From Acholeplasmataceae bacterium (lineage in GTDB: Bacteria; Bacillota_I; Bacilli_A; Acholeplasmatales; Acholeplasmataceae), in the NCBI GenBank assembly GCA_030603805.1, contig JAUVXD010000002.1, positions 231,690-295,689 on the forward strand: 64,000 bases of DNA, written 5' to 3'. Below, one piece after another: positions 25,603 through 34,275 of the stretch. How positions within the stretch are numbered: the first letter of the stretch is position 1; each line of letters starts with the position of its first letter. The notes under the pieces were generated by a model. The model searched no databases and had not been told where the DNA came from. It saw nothing but the letters and a program-made list of their open reading frames with translations. A program made the position numbers and the translations under genes.

Positions 25603-26325
25603 CTAGTAGTAGATTTTAACCAAAAATAAGCCACGTGCTTCCGCTGTTTTTCCTGCAAGGAAACGATTTTGAGTGGCAAGTATTTCTTTGATCACTTCAG
25701 GTGATTTGCGCTTTAATCCAATTTGTATGAGCGTCCCCATCATGGAGCGCACCTGATATTTTAAGAAACTATTGCCATGAAAGGTGAAGATATAGTGCTT
25801 TTTAGTTTCTTTGAATGTTGCTTTATAAATCGTCTTTTCGGTTGGTTTACCAAAAACATATTGACAAAAGCCTTTAAAATCATGAGTCCCAATAAAAAGA
25901 GGTAATGCTTCTTTCATAGGTTCTATGTCTAGATTTGGGATATAGACCTCATAGTTTTTGGAAAATACGGTGGAAGGCTTTTTAGCAAGTACGTATTTAT
26001 AGACCTTGGATTTTGAGCTGTGTCTTGCATGAAAGTCTGATTTGACCTTCTTTATTTTTTTGACGCGGATATCTAAGGGGAGTCGCGTATTGACGCCTCT
26101 CATCCAAGTTTCTGGTTCAATATCAATAGATGTATCAAAATGAAAGACTTGACCTAAAGCATGGACCCCTTTATCGGTTCTACCTGCACTGTGTATTTTA
26201 ATCTCTGTTTGTGTCATCAGACGAAATGCTTTTTCGATGACTTCTTGAATGCCTAGGGCATTGGGTTGACTTTGAAATCCTTGATAGGAAGTGCCATCAT
26301 AGCTGACAACTGCCATATATCTCAT
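25603..26325 (-). CDS. truA: tRNA pseudouridine(38-40) synthase
   Basis: 240 residues. The catalytic Asp lies in SAGRTDKGVHA, and YDGTSYQGFQSQ and the RSMMGTLIQIG segment are family-typical. It isomerises uridines 38-40 in the anticodon arm. Linked to ecfT by a 4-bp overlap, the classic ecfA1-ecfA2-ecfT-truA order. Confidence 0.96.
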   Translation of the reverse strand: MRYMAVVSYDGTSYQGFQSQPNALGIQEVIEKAFRLMTQTEIKIHSAGRTDKGVHALGQVFHFDTSIDIEPETWMRGVNTRLPLDIRVKKIKKVKSDFHARHSSKSKVYKYVLAKKPSTVFSKNYEVYIPNLDIEPMKEALPLFIGTHDFKGFCQYVFGKPTEKTIYKATFKETKKHYIFTFHGNSFLKYQVRSMMGTLIQIGLKRKSPEVIKEILATQNRFLAGKTAEARGLFLVKIYY

Positions 26326-27302
26326 AGAATCACCATCATGTAGATGATGCCAAAGAGAAATAGACCTGCGAAAAGAAGCGTTGCAACATCTAAAAATCCG
26401 ATGCTATATTCATCGATTTTGGTGCGCTTCGCACCAATCACATAGCCTCTAACCTCCATCGCATTTCCCAAATCTTCAGCGCGTTTAAAGGAAATGACAA
26501 AGACTGGAATTAAGAGTGAGATGATTTGAATCACCTTATCTTTAAACTTACTTTCCTTAAAATCTACACCGCGAGATGCTTGAGCCTTCATGATTTTTTC
26601 GGTTTCACCTAAAAGGGTAGGAATATATCTTAAGGTGAGTGATAGCATCATCGCAATCACATCAACAGGCACTTTTATTGCTTTTAAGGGTTTAAGAAGT
26701 GCTTCAATTCCATAGTTTAAATCGGTGGTCATGGTGGTAAATGTTAAAAGAGAGGTCATGATGATGACGTTGGTAATTCTTACAAAGATGAATCCTGCTC
26801 TAAGGAGTCCTTCATCATAAATGTTTAAAGTATAGGATGTTAAGGAAATATAGGGTAAAACAGCTTGAATAAAGAAAACCATGAATGCTGCAAAGAAAAA
26901 ATATAGAATTCTTGTTTTCACATAGCGTTTTGTGAAGTTGTAAAACATGATAAATAAGATAATCCCAAGAATTGAAGTTAGGGATATATACATCTCGTAA
27001 GATGCAATCAAGCTTCCAGTTCTCACATAAAAGAGTTGAATAAAAAAGGTGAACGTCAATAAAAAGACAATCGGACGAAGTCCATTGATGACTTTTTTCA
27101 TGGGAATGCCTGTCGAGGCCGTTAAGATTAAAACACCAATTAATATGGATCCCATGACAATCATCGGCATCATGTCTGATGAGATAGGGATGATAAATGT
27201 CCCAACCAGTAAAATCACTAAGGAGAGTAGTTTAACTCTAGGATCTAATTTATGTAACCAAGATTCGCCTGGTATATATTGACCAATGGTGATATTATTC
27301 AT
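26322..27302 (-). CDS. ecfT: Energy-coupling factor transporter transmembrane protein EcfT
   Basis: 326 residues with about six to eight hydrophobic segments. GESWLHKLDPRVKL at the start and the cytosolic coupling helices carrying the Ala-Arg-Gly signature (AQASRGVDF and AMEVRGY) identify EcfT. It links vitamin-specific S components to the two EcfA ATPases. No S component is encoded in this window, so this is the shared core of a group II ECF system. Confidence 0.95.
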   Translation of the reverse strand: MNNITIGQYIPGESWLHKLDPRVKLLSLVILLVGTFIIPISSDMMPMIVMGSILIGVLILTASTGIPMKKVINGLRPIVFLLTFTFFIQLFYVRTGSLIASYEMYISLTSILGIILFIMFYNFTKRYVKTRILYFFFAAFMVFFIQAVLPYISLTSYTLNIYDEGLLRAGFIFVRITNVIIMTSLLTFTTMTTDLNYGIEALLKPLKAIKVPVDVIAMMLSLTLRYIPTLLGETEKIMKAQASRGVDFKESKFKDKVIQIISLLIPVFVISFKRAEDLGNAMEVRGYVIGAKRTKIDEYSIGFLDVATLLFAGLFLFGIIYMMVIL

Positions 27303-28143
27303 GGCTTACCTCCTTCAAGTATGTTGAAAGAGACTCAAAATCATAAAGCGGTTTATATGGAATTCCTGTTTCTTCAGATAGATATTTAATAATTTTTAAG
27401 GGTGTGGGTAAATCGAGATGAAACTTCGAAAATTCACTATGTTCAAATAAATCTTCCTTTTTACCATCAAAGACGACTTTACCTTCATCAAGCACAATGA
27501 CACGTCTTGCATACTCAGAAACCAAATCCATATCATGAGAAATTAAGATAATGGTCTTATCTTCTTTTTCATGAATCTCTTTAAAGATTGCCATAAGATC
27601 CCTTCTACCTTTAGGATCTAAGCCACGTGTGGGTTCATCTAAAACTAAGATTTCAGGTTCCATGGCTAAAATACCTGCAACAGCAACCCTTCTCATCTGT
27701 CCACCAGATATTCTAAAAGGAGATTGCTCATAAAGGGATGCATCGATACCCACAATACTTGCAGCTTTTTTTGCTTTTTCTAAAGCTTCTGATTCTGTGG
27801 ATTTAAAGTTTTTAGGTCCAAACATGATATCTTTAATAATCGTTTCTTCGAAAAGTTGATATTCAGGAAACTGAAAAACAAGACCAACCTTTTGTCTTAA
27901 AAAGTTAATCTTTTCCTTTTTCTTTGGGGGGAGGTTTTGTCCAAAGACTAAAACATTGCCAAAAGATGGTAATAAAAGTGCATTCATGTGTTGCACAAGG
28001 GTTGATTTTCCTGAACCCGTTTGACCAACAATTGCGATAAATTCACCTTTAGGTTCTATGCTTAAATTCACATGACTGATGGCATCATAATTAACTTTGA
28101 GGCCTCTATATGCATAACTTACATCTTTGAATTGAATGCCCAT
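27295..28143 (-). CDS. ecfA2: Energy-coupling factor ATPase EcfA2
   Basis: 282 residues. Walker A GQTGSGKST, Q-loop FQFPEYQLFEET, ABC signature ISGGQMRRVA and Walker B ILVLDEPTRGLD are intact. The FQFPEYQLF form of the Q loop marks the EcfA2 paralogue. It overlaps ecfA1 by 25 bp and ecfT by 8 bp. Confidence 0.96.
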   Translation of the reverse strand: MGIQFKDVSYAYRGLKVNYDAISHVNLSIEPKGEFIAIVGQTGSGKSTLVQHMNALLLPSFGNVLVFGQNLPPKKKEKINFLRQKVGLVFQFPEYQLFEETIIKDIMFGPKNFKSTESEALEKAKKAASIVGIDASLYEQSPFRISGGQMRRVAVAGILAMEPEILVLDEPTRGLDPKGRRDLMAIFKEIHEKEDKTIILISHDMDLVSEYARRVIVLDEGKVVFDGKKEDLFEHSEFSKFHLDLPTPLKIIKYLSEETGIPYKPLYDFESLSTYLKEVSHE

Positions 28144-28922
28144 AGCGCCTCCAAGATCTTAGGATTCACGGTGTTGTCTTTTAAAAGTTCATTATATAAG
28201 GCAAGACCAAAAGGTAGCTCTAAATGAGAAGATTTAAGTAATGCTTCCTCTTTAAATACTTCTTTGGGTGTTCCTTTTAAGATAACTTCTCCATCTTTAA
28301 GCACGATTAAATAATCGCTTTGTGCAGCGAATGATAAATCATGCGTGATTGTGACAATCGTTTTATTTAACTCTTTATTGAGTCTTTTAATGAGTTCAAT
28401 GATTTCATGAGTGCCTTCTGGGTCTAACATCGAGGTTGCTTCATCAAGGATCAAGATATCTTGTTCCATGGCGAGTGCACCAGCAATGGCAACTCTTTGT
28501 TTTTGTCCACCTGATAGTTGATGGGGTTCTTTAGATAAATAATCTTCCATACCGACAAGCTTTGCGTAATGCATTATTTTTTCAGCCATCTCATCGTGAG
28601 GAATACATTGATTTTCTAATCCAAAAGCGATATCATGTTTGACGGTTACACCGACAAACTGATTATCTGGATTTTGAAAGACAATACCAATCATTCTTCT
28701 TATTTTGGGAAGATTTTCATCATTTAAAAGTAAATCATCAATCGTAATACTTCCACTTGTAGGTGCAAGCAGTCCAACCATGCACTTAGATAATGTGGAT
28801 TTACCCGAGCCATTATGGCCTAAAATAGATACCCACGCACCTTTGGGTATCTCTAAATTCACTTTTTTAAGTGCTTCATCACTGGCATTATATGAAAAAC
28901 TGAGGTCTTCGACCTTAATCAT
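28119..28922 (-). CDS. ecfA1: Energy-coupling factor ATPase EcfA1
   Basis: 267 residues. Walker A GHNGSGKST, Q-loop FQNPDNQFVG, signature LSGGQKQRVAIAGALA and Walker B ILILDEATSMLD are all present; FQNPDNQF is the EcfA1 version. The ATG at 28922 is preferred to the GTG at 28931 because AGGTGA lies six bases upstream. It opens the ten-gene operon that ends with rsmI; a TATAAT box is at 28956-28951. Confidence 0.95.
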   Translation of the reverse strand: MIKVEDLSFSYNASDEALKKVNLEIPKGAWVSILGHNGSGKSTLSKCMVGLLAPTSGSITIDDLLLNDENLPKIRRMIGIVFQNPDNQFVGVTVKHDIAFGLENQCIPHDEMAEKIMHYAKLVGMEDYLSKEPHQLSGGQKQRVAIAGALAMEQDILILDEATSMLDPEGTHEIIELIKRLNKELNKTIVTITHDLSFAAQSDYLIVLKDGEVILKGTPKEVFKEEALLKSSHLELPFGLALYNELLKDNTVNPKILEALWAFNSKM

Positions 28923-29006
28923 GAAATTCACCTACAATTCGTACTTAAACATTATAACACGGCAAAAGATAATAATAAAGATTATCGGCATGTTTTAAAA
29001 GATATC

Positions 29007-29022
29007 TGTATCTATAGATACA
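29007..29022. promoter_or_regulatory. 16-bp perfect palindrome between ecfA1 and trxA
   Basis: TGTATCTATAGATACA is a perfect inverted repeat in the divergent intergenic region, flanked further out by GGCAT and ATGCC. It could be an operator for either promoter. Seen in sequence; role unknown. Confidence 0.4.
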
Positions 29023-29085
29023 AAGTCGATATGCCATAAAATGACATAAAGATGTAAAAAGATGGTCTTTTTTTAAGAAAATATT

Positions 29086-29091
29086 TATAAT
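29086..29091 (+). promoter_or_regulatory. -10 box of trxA-trxB operon
   Basis: TATAAT 30 nt upstream of the trxA start; no good -35 at 16-18 bp. Confidence 0.45.
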
Positions 29092-29120
29092 AGATATGAT
29101 ATGCATATGAGGTGGAAGAC

Positions 29121-29432
29121 ATGGTCCTAAATTTTACAACTGAAAATTTTGAAGAAGAAGTCTTAAAAAGTGAAGTGCCTGTTTTAGTCGAGTTTTGGGC
29201 ATCCTGGTGTGGTCCATGCCAAAGGGTTGCACCTATATTAGAGGATTTGGACAATGATGTTCAAGGTCTTGCAAAAGTGGGTAAACTCGATGTGGATGAA
29301 GAATATCAGGTTGCAGATGATTTTGGTATTATGAGTATTCCTACATTAATCGTCTTTAAGAATGGGAAGGTACATCAATCTACCATCGGTGTTCAATCGA
29401 AGGAAACCTTAAGAAAACTTCTTGAAGTATGA
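29121..29432 (+). CDS. trxA: Thioredoxin
   Basis: 103 residues, normal length. The redox motif WCGPC lies at about residues 28-32 within VEFWASWCGPCQRVAP and the cis-Pro loop is SIPTL. Cytosolic protein disulfide reductase. ATG at 29121 is chosen because GAGGTGG lies just upstream; an upstream in-frame GTG is part of that ribosome-binding site. Its stop overlaps the reductase start by 4 bp. Confidence 0.96.
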   Translation: MVLNFTTENFEEEVLKSEVPVLVEFWASWCGPCQRVAPILEDLDNDVQGLAKVGKLDVDEEYQVADDFGIMSIPTLIVFKNGKVHQSTIGVQSKETLRKLLEV

Positions 29433-30283
29433 AGAAAGTCATCATTATCGGATATGGGCCTGCAGGTATTACTGCGGCCATTTATTTAAAGAGAAATAAC
29501 ATTAACCCTCTCGTTATCGGGAAGGATTTTGGCGCACTTGAAGGCTATGATGGTTTAGTTGAAAACTTTTATGGTGTTGGAGATCCTCTATCTGGTGTGG
29601 AGTTAATTAAAAGAGGCGTTAAGCAAGCTAAGGATTTAGGGATTGAAGTGGTCACAGATTCTGTCATCGCACTCAAGACGATTGAAGACCATTTTGAGGT
29701 TGTGACTGAAAAAGGGAAATTCGAATCAAAAAGTGTATTACTTGCCACAGGAAAAACTAGACAAACGTTAAATCGTCCGGGCTTTGTGAAATATCGCGGT
29801 AAAGGGATTAGCATGTGCGCCGTTTGTGATGGCTACTTCTACCGGAAAAAGAAAATAGCGATTATTGGATGTGGCGCTTATATGCTTCATGAACTTGAAT
29901 ATTTAAATAGAATGAGTTCTGATGTGACCATATTTACAGACGGACATGAATTAGATGCTGAAGTTAAAAATAAGGTTGTTAAAGATAAGATCAAGAAATT
30001 TGTTGGAACAGATAAGATTACTCATATTGAAACAAATGGTGGTCTTTATGAAGTGGATGGCGTGTTCGTTGCTTTAGGGGTTCCAAGTTCTGTTGAGTTT
30101 GCAAGTCAACTGGGTGTGATCGTTGAAAAAGGAAACTTAGTTGTTGATGAGCATTATCAAACCAATATTCCTGGATTATTTGCAGCAGGTGATATCATTG
30201 GTGGTAAGCTTCAAATCGCAAAAGCAGTTTATGATGGCATGAATGCAGCTGACGCGATTTATGATTATGTAGTAAAAAAATGA
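29429..30283 (+). CDS. Thioredoxin reductase-like flavoprotein, possibly not NADPH-dependent
   Basis: 284 residues, about 30 shorter than usual TrxB. FAD motifs are clear: GYGPAG at residues 8-13 and NIPGLFAAGD at about 246-255. The redox pair is C130-AV-C133 in the position expected for TrxB. The NADPH-binding region is atypical: GxGxxA reads GCGAYM (148-153) and no HRRxxxR motif follows. Loss of both motifs is known in ferredoxin-linked thioredoxin reductases (FFTR, described in Clostridium) and in related NADPH-independent forms. Co-transcribed with trxA, so thioredoxin is very likely the substrate; the electron donor is open. Confidence 0.85.
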   Translation: MKKVIIIGYGPAGITAAIYLKRNNINPLVIGKDFGALEGYDGLVENFYGVGDPLSGVELIKRGVKQAKDLGIEVVTDSVIALKTIEDHFEVVTEKGKFESKSVLLATGKTRQTLNRPGFVKYRGKGISMCAVCDGYFYRKKKIAIIGCGAYMLHELEYLNRMSSDVTIFTDGHELDAEVKNKVVKDKIKKFVGTDKITHIETNGGLYEVDGVFVALGVPSSVEFASQLGVIVEKGNLVVDEHYQTNIPGLFAAGDIIGGKLQIAKAVYDGMNAADAIYDYVVKK

Positions 30284-30291
30284 AATGAGAT

Positions 30292-30326
30292 AAAAAGCCC
30301 AGCTATGCGAATAGCCAGGCTTTTTT
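30292..30326 (+). terminator. Bidirectional terminator after trxA-trxB
   Basis: AAAAAGCC..GCTAT / ATAGC..GGCTTTTTT stem with a GCGA loop; A and T runs on opposite sides suit the two convergent operons. Confidence 0.85.
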
Positions 30327-30327
30327 G

Positions 30328-31038
30328 TTATCTATAAATATAGAGATTTCCCGATAATCCTTGTGTTCCAGCAAAAGGTGTGTCACTCACGATATTAATA
30401 TTAAATGGATCTTCAAAGTAGAAATTAATCACAGAGACTTGATCGCCCATCACGCCACTATAGTTCATCGTCATGACAAGCGGAAACTGATATAAATCAT
30501 CATTATTAAAACCTTGATTAATGATCTTTGAATAAAGATATGAACTCATATAGTTGATGTATCTATAGGAATTACCCTCTAAACTATAGGATCCCAAATG
30601 ACTAAACAAAAGTCTAATGGGTTCTGAGTATGTGCCTGTTCTTTCAGTAAAGAATAATCCATTTTTAGGCACCGCTTTTCCTGTAATGACATAATGATCG
30701 CCTTCGGCTTCAATCTTAAGTGTGACACCTTTTGTGTACTTAACATCTTTAAATGTTTCTTTAAAGAAGGTATAAAGTTCATCATGAAATGCCATCATCA
30801 GTTGAAAATCAAAAATATAAATTGTTCTTGAGTTTCCATCATGTTGAATGATTGCTTTAACTTCTTGTGCTTTCAAATCCTCTATAGACATAGGTGTTGT
30901 AATTTCATCATAATCGTTTTCTATTAAGGAAATACCTTCTAAGTATTCAATGTAGGTCGATTTACGAATAACAACGATGGTTCCCACAATGAACCCTAGA
31001 CTCAAAACAATAATGAGTACAAGTTTAATGGGTTTCAT
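30328..31038 (-). CDS. Unknown membrane-anchored protein
   Basis: Not recognised. 236 residues with one N-terminal hydrophobic segment (about 4-26) after MKPIK, no lipobox Cys, then a hydrophilic domain rich in Tyr, Ser and Phe. Probably a single-pass protein with its domain outside the cell. ATG at 31038 is preferred because GGAG lies six to seven bases upstream. Third gene of the pepF operon, 16 bp after the previous one. Confidence 0.65.
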   Translation of the reverse strand: MKPIKLVLIIVLSLGFIVGTIVVIRKSTYIEYLEGISLIENDYDEITTPMSIEDLKAQEVKAIIQHDGNSRTIYIFDFQLMMAFHDELYTFFKETFKDVKYTKGVTLKIEAEGDHYVITGKAVPKNGLFFTERTGTYSEPIRLLFSHLGSYSLEGNSYRYINYMSSYLYSKIINQGFNNDDLYQFPLVMTMNYSGVMGDQVSVINFYFEDPFNINIVSDTPFAGTQGLSGNLYIYR

Positions 31039-31054
31039 AGACGCTCCATAGACT

Positions 31055-31471
31055 TTAAGTCTTATATTTATACTTAATGACTGCACCTAAGATAATCAGT
31101 CCTACAACAAAGATTCCAAGCATTTCTAGGTATCTACCTAAGAAAGTCACAACAAACAGTCCAAAGAAAAGTTGTAAATTTAAGACAATGACTAAAGATG
31201 TCTCAAGTTTTAGGTTAACTTTCTTTGAAATCAAAACAAACATCTGGACAAAAAGATGATAGATAGAACCTAAAAGCATAAACCACATAAAGATATTACC
31301 AACAATAAAATATGAGTTTTTAATGAGTGCTTCAAATCCGGAAATGGGAATGATTTGGTTTCCTTCATGATAGTTAAAAATCTTAAAGAAAAATGACATA
31401 ATGATTAAGACTTGAATAATGACTTGAAGGAATTTGTAATAGGTATTAGAGTTTTGTATCATCGATCGCAT
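31055..31471 (-). CDS. Small four-helix membrane protein of unknown function
   Basis: 138 residues with four hydrophobic segments (roughly 14-32, 50-75, 88-108, 112-130) and short basic loops. No family recognised. Its 5' end overlaps the pepF stop by 26 bp if the first ATG is used (17 bp from the second ATG at 31462); neither has a clear ribosome-binding site, suggesting coupling to pepF translation. Confidence 0.65.
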   Translation of the reverse strand: MRSMIQNSNTYYKFLQVIIQVLIIMSFFFKIFNYHEGNQIIPISGFEALIKNSYFIVGNIFMWFMLLGSIYHLFVQMFVLISKKVNLKLETSLVIVLNLQLFFGLFVVTFLGRYLEMLGIFVVGLIILGAVIKYKYKT

Positions 31472-33137
31472 CTAAGTAAGCTCTAATCGGTTTCACGATT
31501 TCTTTAACTGTACCTTTAACAAATGGGTTCTTTAAGTTTGCAGATTTTAACAAACCTGTAAAGCTCTTTGATCCACCGAGCTTACATAAGTCAATATAGG
31601 ATTTGAGTGCCTTCTTAGGATCTTGTTGGAATAAAATCCAATATTGGAATGCAGACACTTGAGCTAGCGTATAGTCAATATAGTAGAAAGGTGCACTAAA
31701 GATATGCCCTTGTCTAAACCAGTAGGTTCCCTTTTCTAAGAAAGCATCATCATCATAGTCTTTAAATGGGACATACTTCTTCTCGAGCTTTCTCCAAAGT
31801 GCTTTTCTTTCATCTGGAGTCATTTCTGGTTTTTCGTAAATGAAATGTTGATATTCATCGACTAAAACACCATAAGGTAAGAATTGAACAGCACCTGTTA
31901 GATGTGAGAATTTATATTTATCAGTATCTTCTTTAAAGAAGTTTCCAATCCATGGCCATGCGAGAAATTCCATACTCATTGAATGGATTTCGCATGCTTC
32001 AAGAGTTGGCCAACGATATTCTGGAATTAAATCTCTAGAAGAATAAACTTGGAAAGCGTGTCCTGCTTCATGGGTGAGCACATCGACATCGTGCGATGTG
32101 CCATTGAAATTGGCAAAGATGAAAGGCGCACGGTAATCTGGAATATAGGTACAATACCCCCCACCTTGTTTGCCTGGTTTCGCATCTAAGTCTAGAAGTT
32201 CATGGTCAATCATGAAGTTAATAAATTCTCCTGTTTCAGGTGACATCTCTTCATACATTTTTTGAGCAACTTCGACTTGCCATGCACGGTCTCCTTTAGG
32301 TGCTGGATTACCTGATAAGAAGTTTAAGGCTAGGTCATAAGATTTTAAGTTTTCAATACCAATTCGTTTTCCTTTTCTTTGGGTGAGTTCAACAACTAAA
32401 GGTACGATATCTTCAAAAATTTGATCACGATAAGATTTAACATCTTTAGCATCATAATCGGTTCTACCAAAGCGGTCATAGGCAAGCTGAACAAAATTCT
32501 CATAACCCAGTTTTAAAGCGATTTGATGACGCACTTTGACCATGTCATCATAGATGCGGTCAAAGTGTGCTTCGTTATCAGAAAAGAATTTAGAAACGGC
32601 AAGCTGTGCAGCATGTCTAGTCTCTCTATCTTTAGATTGAGCAAAGGGTCCCATTTGTGAAAGGTTATAAATACCCCCTTGAAACTCAATCTTTGCAGAT
32701 GCTTGAAGTTTACCGTATTCGGTATTCAGTTTATTTTCTTGTTGGAGATCTGCAATTATTTCAGGCTTGAAGGTTTTTTTAGCGAGTTCAGCTCGTTTAA
32801 ACATCAATGTCCCAAAGACTTCTTCAAGCTTTGGTCTATGAGAAGATGTTAGAATTTTCTCTGAAAAGATATTCTCAAAGGCTTTGAGGTGGGGCACATT
32901 TTCATCAAAGAAATTTTGTTCTTCTTCGTAGAATTTATCATTGGTGTCAATCGAGTTTCTAACACCCACAAGTTGTCCAGCGGATACAATATGGTCGTTT
33001 AAATCAAAGATTTTCTTAATGGCATCTAATTCAACTTCAAAGCTTTGATTGGTGCCTATTAATGCGAGTAATCCTTCAAGATCTTTTTTAATCTGTTCAA
33101 GATCGGGTCTTACATAAGGAAAGTCACTAAATTTCAT
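31446..33137 (-). CDS. M3-family oligoendopeptidase (PepF-like)
   Basis: 563-residue cytosolic zinc metallopeptidase. The HExxH active site is HEAGHAFQ, followed by the second-helix glutamate in LEACEIHSMSMEFL, the usual M3B pattern. It degrades short peptides, probably those imported for amino acids. Start at 33137 has AGAGG nine bases upstream; two upstream in-frame starts are less well placed. A good promoter lies at 33193-33165. Two small membrane genes follow in the same operon. Confidence 0.92.
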   Translation of the reverse strand: MKFSDFPYVRPDLEQIKKDLEGLLALIGTNQSFEVELDAIKKIFDLNDHIVSAGQLVGVRNSIDTNDKFYEEEQNFFDENVPHLKAFENIFSEKILTSSHRPKLEEVFGTLMFKRAELAKKTFKPEIIADLQQENKLNTEYGKLQASAKIEFQGGIYNLSQMGPFAQSKDRETRHAAQLAVSKFFSDNEAHFDRIYDDMVKVRHQIALKLGYENFVQLAYDRFGRTDYDAKDVKSYRDQIFEDIVPLVVELTQRKGKRIGIENLKSYDLALNFLSGNPAPKGDRAWQVEVAQKMYEEMSPETGEFINFMIDHELLDLDAKPGKQGGGYCTYIPDYRAPFIFANFNGTSHDVDVLTHEAGHAFQVYSSRDLIPEYRWPTLEACEIHSMSMEFLAWPWIGNFFKEDTDKYKFSHLTGAVQFLPYGVLVDEYQHFIYEKPEMTPDERKALWRKLEKKYVPFKDYDDDAFLEKGTYWFRQGHIFSAPFYYIDYTLAQVSAFQYWILFQQDPKKALKSYIDLCKLGGSKSFTGLLKSANLKNPFVKGTVKEIVKPIRAYLDAIDDTKL

Positions 33138-33164
33138 GTTCATATACCTCTTTCTTTGTAAAAT

Positions 33165-33193
33165 ATTATACGCCAAAATGTAAGATTACTCAA
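33165..33193 (-). promoter_or_regulatory. Promoter of the pepF operon
   Basis: -35 TTGAGT (33193-33188), 17-bp spacer, -10 TATAAT (33170-33165). Confidence 0.75.
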
Positions 33194-33205
33194 TTGTAGA
33201 GTAAA

Positions 33206-33227
33206 AATAAGGGCGGTTGCCCTTATT
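33206..33227 (-). terminator. Terminator after the truncated lipoprotein gene
   Basis: Nine-bp stem AATAAGGGC / GCCCTTATT with a 4-nt loop, followed by TTTTAC on the minus strand; overlaps the stop codon. Confidence 0.8.
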
Positions 33228-34275
33228 CTATGGTAAGTCTTTTGATGAAGATGTATCCAATTACAATCTGATTTCCTTTTTCTAGGGTATAGGATAAGAT
33301 CAGTGTTTGTCTTTCAGGATTTTCAAACATGGAAGCTATGTAAGATGCTTGAATTTGAATATGACTTGGATTTTTAAAATAATCACTTGCTTGAATTTGA
33401 TTACCTGAAAGATGAGTGATTGTGCCTCCAAAGAGTTCAAAATAGAAGTTAGCTGGTTGACTTCCTGTGTTGTAGATTTCACTTCCTGAAATCATGTAGG
33501 GGCGATCTGTGTTGGTGATGTTAATGATAAACTCATAATCTCCAAAGCTTGTTGATAGATAGAATTTATGTTCACCTAAATCTAGTGTAGAAAGATAGGA
33601 TGACTTCAGAAGCTTATTTGATGCAAAGTTTGATTCTGATAAAGTGTTTCCTTGTGCATCTTTAAGTGGATGACTTGGATTAAATATATCTCTTTGTGTG
33701 AGTACCTGTAAATCAAGGTCTATAGTTGATTGTTTAGAGTAATTTAAGGTAAATGAGTAAAGATATGAATGTCCGTTATTATATAAGATAGGTGCCGATT
33801 TCTCACTTCTACCATGTGGGTAAATACCTTCAACTGTAATCGTCATTTGATTGGTGAAGTAGGGTTCTAAGCTTACTGAGTTGGTGGTTGTATGAATATC
33901 TAGGTTGTTAATGGTAAGAATGTAATGGGTTGCCCCTTGCATGTGATCCCATGTAACCGTTGATTCTTCGAATTTAAGATTCGTTGGAACTTCTGGGGTT
34001 ATCGTTAAGTCGAAGGTAGATATCTCAGAATAGGGAGAATCTTGATGTGTGGGTGCGGTTGCTTTAACTCTGATTTGATGGATTTCACCTGGAGTTAAAT
34101 CATAATAGGTGTTTGAGGTTTCATGGGTTATACCGTTGATTTCAATGATGTAGAGGGTTGCATGAGTGACAGCATCAAATTTGAGTTGTGCCTCTTCTAA
34201 TCTGATATTAGAAGGTGTTTCAAGCGTGGGTAAAGAAGGTTTGCAACCAACCAGTGTGAAAAGGATTAAAAGCAT
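33223..34275 (-). CDS. Lipoprotein-like gene with a truncated or rearranged 5' end
   Basis: 350 residues. The body has two Fn3-like beta repeats (about 18-85 and 90-170; note the repeated TNLKFEEST / SNIRLEEAQ pattern) and further beta-rich sequence. The N-terminus MLLILFTLVGC carries a lipobox Cys at residue 11 but has no positively charged n-region, is unusually short, and has no Shine-Dalgarno sequence. An in-frame stop lies not far upstream with no other start codon. At exactly this point a plus-strand ABC-transporter fragment begins. I infer that the original promoter, ribosome site and first residues were lost in a rearrangement. Confidence 0.7.
   Translation of the reverse strand: MLLILFTLVGCKPSLPTLETPSNIRLEEAQLKFDAVTHATLYIIEINGITHETSNTYYDLTPGEIHQIRVKATAPTHQDSPYSEISTFDLTITPEVPTNLKFEESTVTWDHMQGATHYILTINNLDIHTTTNSVSLEPYFTNQMTITVEGIYPHGRSEKSAPILYNNGHSYLYSFTLNYSKQSTIDLDLQVLTQRDIFNPSHPLKDAQGNTLSESNFASNKLLKSSYLSTLDLGEHKFYLSTSFGDYEFIINITNTDRPYMISGSEIYNTGSQPANFYFELFGGTITHLSGNQIQASDYFKNPSHIQIQASYIASMFENPERQTLILSYTLEKGNQIVIGYIFIKRLTIE

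Noticed and set aside
29012..29254. Minus-strand reading frame over the trxA start
   Set aside because: Antisense shadow of trxA with no ribosome-binding site or similarity.
34166..34273. Plus-strand extension of the ABC fragment upstream of 34274
   Set aside because: The encoded residues have no ABC similarity and are antisense to the lipoprotein gene; homology begins only after 34274.
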